Positions 58,164-64,000 of a stretch of DNA of 64,000 nt are shown piece after piece. A model generated the notes under the pieces. The model saw only the letters and a program-made list of their open reading frames with translations. It was not told where the DNA came from and did not search any database. Each line of letters begins with the position of its first letter. The first letter of the stretch is position 1. The stretch lies in contig JALLLT010000001.1 of the NCBI GenBank assembly GCA_025266875.1, positions 1,612,001-1,676,000 on the forward strand. The letters are read 5' to 3'. The translations under genes and the position numbers were made by a program. The DNA is from Fennellomyces sp. T-0311 (taxonomy: Eukaryota > Mucoromycota > Mucoromycetes > Mucorales > Lichtheimiaceae).

Positions 58164-61138
58164 TTTGTTTCTTTTATCCTAAGCATGCATTATTCCCTTC
58201 AACCCTTAGCATAGTATATTTTTATTCTTATAGCAGCTTATAGCATCCATACGCACATTGTTTTCTCTTGCGTTTCTTCTCCTTTCCCCATAATACGCGC
58301 AATTTCACTTTTTATATCTATTTAAGTATATACCAATAAATGACCCTATCATCGCTGTCAGCATTGACTTAAGGCCTAGTGGCTTTTGTACAGATCACAA
58401 GGCTGCAGAGAAGATCAACCTAATTAAGGTGCGTCAGGAACATCAACCGGTTTCCTTTTATTTGTATAGTTCGGCCATACATGTATGCATATAAAATACC
58501 TGGGACTAAACGTAGCTTTAAGTACTATCGTTCCGTCCTTGTGCGGGTCCAATATTATCTAGGGAAAACATCATCCATCGACGGGAGTAACTGGATGATC
58601 GTCAATGGGCCACAAAGGAAATGGATGTCGATACCTATCAAAATAAATCATATACGAACTGATGAGCTCAATTTAGGGCATGTCTTTCCTTTGTATATGC
58701 AACTAAGCTGTGAAGCGATTCTATAAACACCCGTAACATTATCTTTAGTCATTAAAAGCAGGGTGATTTGCACGTATGTCTGAAATCCGTACATGGCTGT
58801 CAGCAGATTTTGTTAAACTAGTATGTAATACCTTTACCGATCAGCAGGGAAAAGAACGACAGAGCGATATCTTGACCAATATGCATCCGGTTCAAATAAA
58901 AAAGAAGTACATTATAGCTTACTGTAGGAATATTTTGTTTCTTAAAAAAAATGCAAAAAAGTATAGTAATCTATGTATAAAGTAAAATAAATTGAGATGG
59001 AGAAACAGCCTAAAAAAATTATGCTTTATTGTGCTCTTCACACATCTTCACTGTCTTTTGCCGGAGGGGAAGAACGCTATCTTACTTTTGCAAAAAGCTC
59101 ATACAGACGATGTGCAAGCAGTGCCTCGTTGTTCTCAAGATCCAGGCTATAAGCCACTTGCCGCTTGGCGATTCCTCCGAGCCCTCAACTGGTTGAAGTT
59201 CGCAATTGTATACATGTATCTTCATAATTCTTTGACCATACTTGTTTGCAATGCTATGAACAGGTTTTCGGAGCAAATACTCATGCATATGCTCCTGAAC
59301 TTCTCAACATCATTTCGATTGTTTGTGCTCGGTTCTAGTAGTGGAAACAGATTGTCGCGATACCAACCCTGGGTTTCTGCAGTATTCGCCTGTGAAGTTG
59401 GCTGCGGGTTGATCTTACGAATATGGTACACCATCTATACGAATGTCACATTGGTCGTACTTCTTCAACTTATGACAAGATCTTTCAAAGGGTTTTTAAA
59501 CAAGCTTGGGTTGAAGTTACCATCGTAACTGTCGTAATCCGGCATGATCGTTACAACTTTGTCACACTCTGCGAGATCAGCCCACTTCTCCGTAGTGTTT
59601 CTTGCTGCAGGACGACCACACTTAGTGCCTGCGATGGGATATGCGACGCCCATTGAGCGGCGAGATGAGCAAATTCTCTTCAACAGTCTCGGCAGCAAGA
59701 TGGTTGTCCACATTATGCACGACAATAGCACCGAAGATCACCAGCATTGGCTTGCAACCGGTTTCCTTCACTGGTTCTTCGTCTGGAACAAGCCACGTTG
59801 CTTGGCATGGCGGTCTGAATGGTAATAGAGTTGATTCAGGAAAACCTCGGTCCTTGTCGGTAATCCATCAGCGTTCAGGTTGGCGAGACATCGCTCAATA
59901 TACATACTTCTGCCGATATGTCACTATTTCCTTACTATCATGCTGAATATTTTGACGGGTACCTTTTCCGCATCGTAAACCAGCGGTCTTCATATCCTTT
60001 TCATAACGGTATGCCCTTGCCCATCGTAACCACTGCTGAGAAGGTGTTGCCGCATACGTTTCGCAGCGAGAGGCTGACAACTTTTGCAGTTGGCGTTGGC
60101 AAAAATCGCGCATTGCCATGACATAATCAGTATCGAGCTTTTTTTCGAGCTGAACTACTTCTGTGCAATCATCAGGTAAAATCTTGCCATTAAAATACTT
60201 GGTAATAGCTCGAGCCGTTTGGTCTTCTGCTCCAAGGGTGTCGAATAACAGAAGTGAAACTTCTTGGGGCAAACGCCTGTCTCCTGTAGCCACTTCATAT
60301 ATTGAAAAACTCGAGCGAAGGAGATTCATTCATCTCTATTAATTGGTGCTTGAGTGCGATTAAATCGAAGACGACGTGTCTGAGAAGTGAAATGAATATC
60401 AAACGAAAGTGTTACGCGTCAGGAACACGAAAAGTTTTATTTCGAGTGGCTAATATGCCTTCCTGATCATGCTCTATTAATGACAACTTTTTTTGAGACG
60501 GGGTTTTTTGTCTAATTTATCGTCACTCAAAAAATATGTGCATACATACTAATAGTTATCCTTATTCCTCTTGGGACTGACTTCGTATATACATACGTAT
60601 ATATTCCGTCTGCTGAACCAGCGTTACCCAATCCGCATTAAAAAGTCAAATGCGAACATATTTGATGCAGAACAAGATACAGTGGCCGCTTTATACTAAA
60701 AGGAAGCTTGGTGCTATATATATAAGTACACTTGATGCTGTATATAACTCGAATACTATCAGTACGTAGCTCCAAGGAACCTGTACTAATCACTGCAAAA
60801 ATACTGTATGTTCTGACAGCATCAACACGATGGTGGTGAAATAAGCTAGCTACTTATTAATTGCGTGTGCACATAAAAAGAGTTTTGTACTTTGAAAATA
60901 CGGATACGTGTCACTTTTTCGGTGACCCGCTTTTTATATAACTAGTACTGTGGTATATTAGATAATAGATGCATGTTATTCTCTCAAGCCAGAGTTAAAA
61001 GGGAAATTATGCACACCTACAACATCTTCAAGAAATTCTAATATACTTTTACTGGATTATTGATTTTCCAGTATATTATAACGACTTTAATGCGATATCA
61101 CGATACATCTCTATCTAGTATAGAAAATATTATAAGAT
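58164..61138. other. AT-rich stretch with decayed coding region
   Basis: About 3 kb between the kinase and the secreted protein gene. The middle (59090-60330) holds broken coding sequence listed separately. The flanks have AT-rich sequence, short TA runs and no supportable gene. Confidence 0.55.
59090..60330 (-). pseudogene. Decayed protein-coding region, family unknown
   Basis: The minus strand from 60329 has an open frame of 144 codons (MNLLRSSFSIYEVATGDRRL, with MAMRDFCQRQLQKLSAS), then frame-shifting pieces: CKPMLVIFGAIVVHNVDNHL, WADLAECDKVVTIMPDYDSY, and DLENNEALLAHRLYELFAK. They look like real coding sequence in their composition but are split by stops and frame changes. I do not recognise the family; a decayed mobile-element or accessory gene is possible. 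Confidence 0.4.
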
Positions 61139-63079
61139 TTAATACTCTTCATCATCCTCCCAATCGTAATGTCTTCGGTCGTCCCAATCGCCGTGTCGTC
61201 GGCCTCCTTTTTCATCATCCCAGCTATTTTCGACAGGAACAAACACCGGTGCTGTGGTTGTTACGACTGCAGTGATGATGGAATGATCGGATGTATATGT
61301 TGTAGTGAACGTACTTGTTGTTGTGGTAAATACTGTCGATGTAGCTGATTGAGTAATAATTACGGTGGTGCTAGCCACTGTGGTCTCCTCGGTGGTTATG
61401 ATAGTAGTGTAATCCGTAGTAGTGGTGGGTGCCTCTGTAATTGTTGTTTCTCTAGTAACGGTTTCTGTGGTTGTTCCAGATGTGCAATCTGATGTGCTCG
61501 ATTCTTCAGATGATGTGCTCGATTCTTCAGACGATGTGCTCGATTCTTCAGACGATGTGCTCGATTCTTCAGACGATGTGCTCGATTCTTCAGACGATGT
61601 GCTCGATTCTTCAGACGATGTGCTCGATTCTTCAGACGATGTGCTCGATTCTTCAGATGAGGTGCTCGATTCTTCAGACGATGTGCTCGATTCTTCAGAC
61701 GATGTGCTCGATTCTTCAGACGATGTGCTCGATTCTTCAGACGAGGTGCTCGATTCTTCAGATGATGTGCTCGATGTTTCGATATAATCTTGGACAGGGA
61801 AGCAGGCAGTATATGCTTTTGCATCACAAGTAAAGTCAATCATACCCGAGCTATCATATAAGCCGCTTGAAAAAAGCTTCCCAGCAAGCTTCGTATAATA
61901 ATTGCTAACGTCAGCTAATAGCTCTTTTAATTAGTAAATATTCAAATAACAATTTCCGAAATACCTACCGTTCGGTGCTAAGACGAAGCCTTCAAAAGTT
62001 GAGCCCCGGGTATATGTGGCTAATACGAATGGAGTATCACTCTCGACAAAGTTACCAGATGAATTGACAGCGTAGAAATTGAAAATAGTTTTGCAATTCT
62101 TAAATCCTAAGCTTGGATCGGTGTAGAATATAAACGTAGGCTTGCTTTGAGGAGCAGGTACCTTATTTTACCAGAGTTAAAGAGCGACTCATCAATAAAA
62201 TAGTAAGATGTTATACTCACATTGATAACAATAGTTTCCGCATCTTCATATACTTCTGGATTTGTTGGGCCGCTCCAAACGGAGCCCATGGCGCTTCCAA
62301 ACATATCCGCTGTTGAGAGTTGAGATAGTGACCACGATGAACATGTTCTACTTTCCGATGCAGGAGGATAGCATGTATTAACTGTAAATACACGAAAATG
62401 AGGATTTACAGGTTCGGCAATACTGTTGACAAGGCCCGTAGAGTCAATTGTTAGGTCTGGAGCAAGTGACGCCAGATATCTGGATGCTGCACGAAGACCT
62501 GTTTTGGTTTTCTCATAGTCAACTACACTTCGGTCGGTCGAGTAAACTGCGCAATTTTCGCCGATTGGATCTACGTTTGCTGCTGAGGTGTCATTCAATA
62601 GTACGTTCCCGTATATGGCTGTTGATTTGACAAGGGTTGTTGTTCCTGGATTGTCAAGACCATAGGAGTAGATATCGCTAGTATCATCGACTGCACAAGT
62701 TCCCGGATGATTAGTATTTATATTGTACACATTGCTAGATGAGAGGAGTTCTCCTTTAACTGCAATCGGAAATGTGTAATTGTAAGACAGTCTAGCGTTA
62801 GCATAACTGAAGAGTCCAAAATGATTAAACTAAAATAACAGGTGATTAATTTCATTTTGTATACTAATGCTCTAAACTTACGATATCAGCCAGTGGACTC
62901 TGTCCGCGTATATTTAGCGGGCAAACTGTTGGAATGTCGAGATCCTGTCTTGCCCATAGCTGGTGGTAGTGGTTGGCTGTCTCCAATTCACTTATATAGG
63001 TCGGAGAAGCTGTTGCTGCATGAATGAAGGAGGTAGTGCTCAGTATAAGCAGCGATGATGCTATTGTAATGGGATGCAT
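61139..63079 (-). CDS. Secreted Ser/Thr-rich cell-surface protein with repeats
   Basis: A multi-exon gene starting MHPITIASSLLILSTTSFIH, a signal peptide likely cleaved after a HAATA-like site. The ectodomain has spaced cysteines (PTVCPL, GTCAVDD, GENCAVYS, NTCYPP, RTCSSW, FKNCKT, FTCDAK, YTACFP) and many N-glycosylation sites. The last exon carries about 13 copies of the heptad SSTSSEE, then a Thr-rich stalk (TTTETVTRETTITEA), and ends in a Trp/Asp/Arg-rich tail WDDRRHYDWEDDEEY. No GPI signal or transmembrane segment is visible at the end. A minus-strand TATAAAAT at 63139-63132 lies 53 nt before the start and supports it. Role: probable cell-wall or extracellular glycoprotein; specific function unknown. 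Confidence 0.75.
61491..61775. repeat. 21-bp coding minisatellite
   Basis: About 13.5 tandem copies of a 21-bp unit, on plus GATGTGCTCGATTCTTCAGA plus one base. On minus it encodes the heptad SSTSSEE of the secreted protein. Copies are nearly identical; the few variants change GAC/GAT or GAT/GAG at fixed places. Because 21 is a multiple of three and the unit lacks stops, several other frames on both strands stay open through the array. Confidence 0.95.
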
Positions 63080-63598
63080 GGTCAGAGCCTTTGCAACGTA
63101 AAACGGAAAAGTCGCGTAGTTTAGAAATGGCATTTTATAGAGCTGCTTCACTGGAAGATGATGCATTCTGGAATGCAGCATCATTAACAACATACCCATC
63201 GCCAACTAGATGAATCCCCGTGCTTAGCATTCTAGACGAAATTAGAATGCTTTTTTTTGCTCGCTTATTATCTAATTACGTAGACTAGAATTTTGTTCGG
63301 CACCAAATAAGATATGCTCGCATTGGATTTTTTAACGCGGATCAGGTGACGCGAGTTCAAGAATATACGCGCTATGTATGTACGATAGTCAGTCTCAAGA
63401 GGAGTAAGAGTAACTGTAAGTATGTATATTAGATCACCGAGAATGATTAGAATTGAAAAAAGTATCAGGTAATATTGTGGGATATAGTCAAGAAACTTGC
63501 CAAGATAGTAATGATTTTTTTTTTAAAAAAAAATACCACATTAACAATCGATGGTTTGTTTATTAAGTGATTAAGCATGTTACAAACAAACAAAAAAA
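63080..63598. other. Intergenic, secreted-protein promoter side
   Basis: About 520 nt. It holds the TATAAAAT box (63132-63139, minus) and the upstream region of the secreted protein, then AT-rich 3' flank of the second acyltransferase. A T9/A9 block sits near 63516-63533. No gene is seen. Confidence 0.55.
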
Positions 63599-64000
63599 TT
63601 AAAGTTTACTTGCATTCTTCAAGAATGTTTTCTGGTTAGCCGAAAGCTGACCATTTTGTTCCGCCAAGTCATGAGCTAATCGCAATACACGTCCGCTCAC
63701 TAACAAACAAAGCAAATCAAAAGGCTAATTTCTGGCACAAAGGAGCTTTTCATACCTGCTGCATTATCTCTTCGATTTTTGCCTTCTCGTCTGAACTTTC
63801 CAATCCTCTCGGCAAGACACCACAAGTTGCCGTTTGGAACCAACACGCTATTGTAGCGTTCGGGTATATAATCTGCGTCCAATGCGACTTCTGACCACAC
63901 CTTCGGTTGCTTGTAATGATTTCGCAACAAAATGCCTTGTTGTTCGTATCGATTGAATGCGATGGCAATGGTTTCCTTATTCACTGCTTCCAGGTAACTC
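63599..64000 (-). CDS. Glycerol-3-phosphate O-acyltransferase, PlsB type (copy 2), 3' end
   Basis: The last two exons of a second PlsB-type acyltransferase; the rest lies beyond the right edge. The penultimate exon reads SYLEAVNKETIAIAFNRYEQ, QGILLRNHYKQPKVWSEVAL, and IGKFRREGKNRRDNAA. It splices at the same place and phase as copy 1 (Ala then GTG codon across the junction) to SGRVLRLAHDLAEQNGQLSA, ending KNASKL. Copy 1 has SYLEAVNKETLNTAF, IGRFRMEGKNRRD and QASKL at the same points. Identity is clear by eye, but the two have diverged in most non-core positions, so this is an older duplication. Same strand, about 42 kb apart. Confidence 0.85.

Noticed and set aside
61422..61833. Plus-strand repetitive open frames (VLDSSD and SILQTMC repeats)
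   Set aside because: Antisense to the 21-bp array, which has no stop in several frames; the minus frame has the signal peptide, introns and promoter.
1..64000. CRISPR array, rRNA, tRNA or replication origin
   Set aside because: No spaced direct repeats, rRNA core sequence or cloverleaf was seen; eukaryotic nuclear DNA is indicated throughout.

Overview
The window looks like nuclear DNA of an early-diverging filamentous fungus, most likely Mucoromycota and plausibly Mucorales. The basis is many short introns (about 50-110 nt) with GTAAGT-type donors and TAG/CAG acceptors, a metazoan-like gene set for a fungus (dynactin p62, WDR59 of GATOR2, DNA polymerase kappa, a PlsB-type glycerol-3-phosphate acyltransferase), and pyrimidine-rich leaders or TATA boxes just upstream of starts. 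The genus assignment is inference; no rRNA or mitochondrial marker is present.

Layout. 1-4.1 kb: 3' end of dynactin subunit 4 (+), YOS1 (-), a SET-domain protein (+) and a small CYSTM Cys-rich membrane peptide gene (+). 4.1-7.0 kb: AT-rich, no supportable gene. 7.0-11.9 kb: WDR59/Sea3 (-). 12-15.3 kb: decayed sequence. 15.3-17.1 kb: fungal transcription-factor (MHR) protein with no visible zinc cluster (-). 18.1-21.8 kb: glycerol-3-phosphate acyltransferase (-). 22.1-26.3 kb: ribosomal protein eL37 (-), a MAP kinase kinase (+), an HSF-type factor (-). 27-34.6 kb: AT-rich with one F-box protein (+). 34.6-44.5 kb: a dense housekeeping block with a dysferlin-domain peroxin (-), Rab11/Ypt31 (-), COQ6 (-), DNA polymerase kappa (+), gluconokinase (+) and a seven-TM protein (+). 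47.6-53.9 kb: four HET-domain (heterokaryon incompatibility-type) paralogues, two intact and convergent, two decayed and also convergent. 55.7-58.2 kb: STE20/PAK-like kinase (+). 59-60.3 kb: decayed coding sequence. 61.1-63.1 kb: secreted Ser/Thr-rich protein with a 21-bp minisatellite (-). 63.6 kb to the end: the 3' end of a second glycerol-3-phosphate acyltransferase (-).

How it fits together. There are no operons. Conserved genes form compact islands, often divergent with 110-400 bp between starts (YOS1/SET, eL37/MAPKK, COQ6/POLK). They are separated by AT-rich stretches holding only broken coding sequence. The accessory genes (F-box, HET cluster, minisatellite cell-surface protein) lie in or next to these stretches. 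The strongest candidate for a little-described system is the HET cluster. Its internal similarities suggest that a convergent pair was duplicated as a unit and one copy then decayed. A second unusual feature is the CYSTM gene, whose best splice model needs a 2-nt exon.
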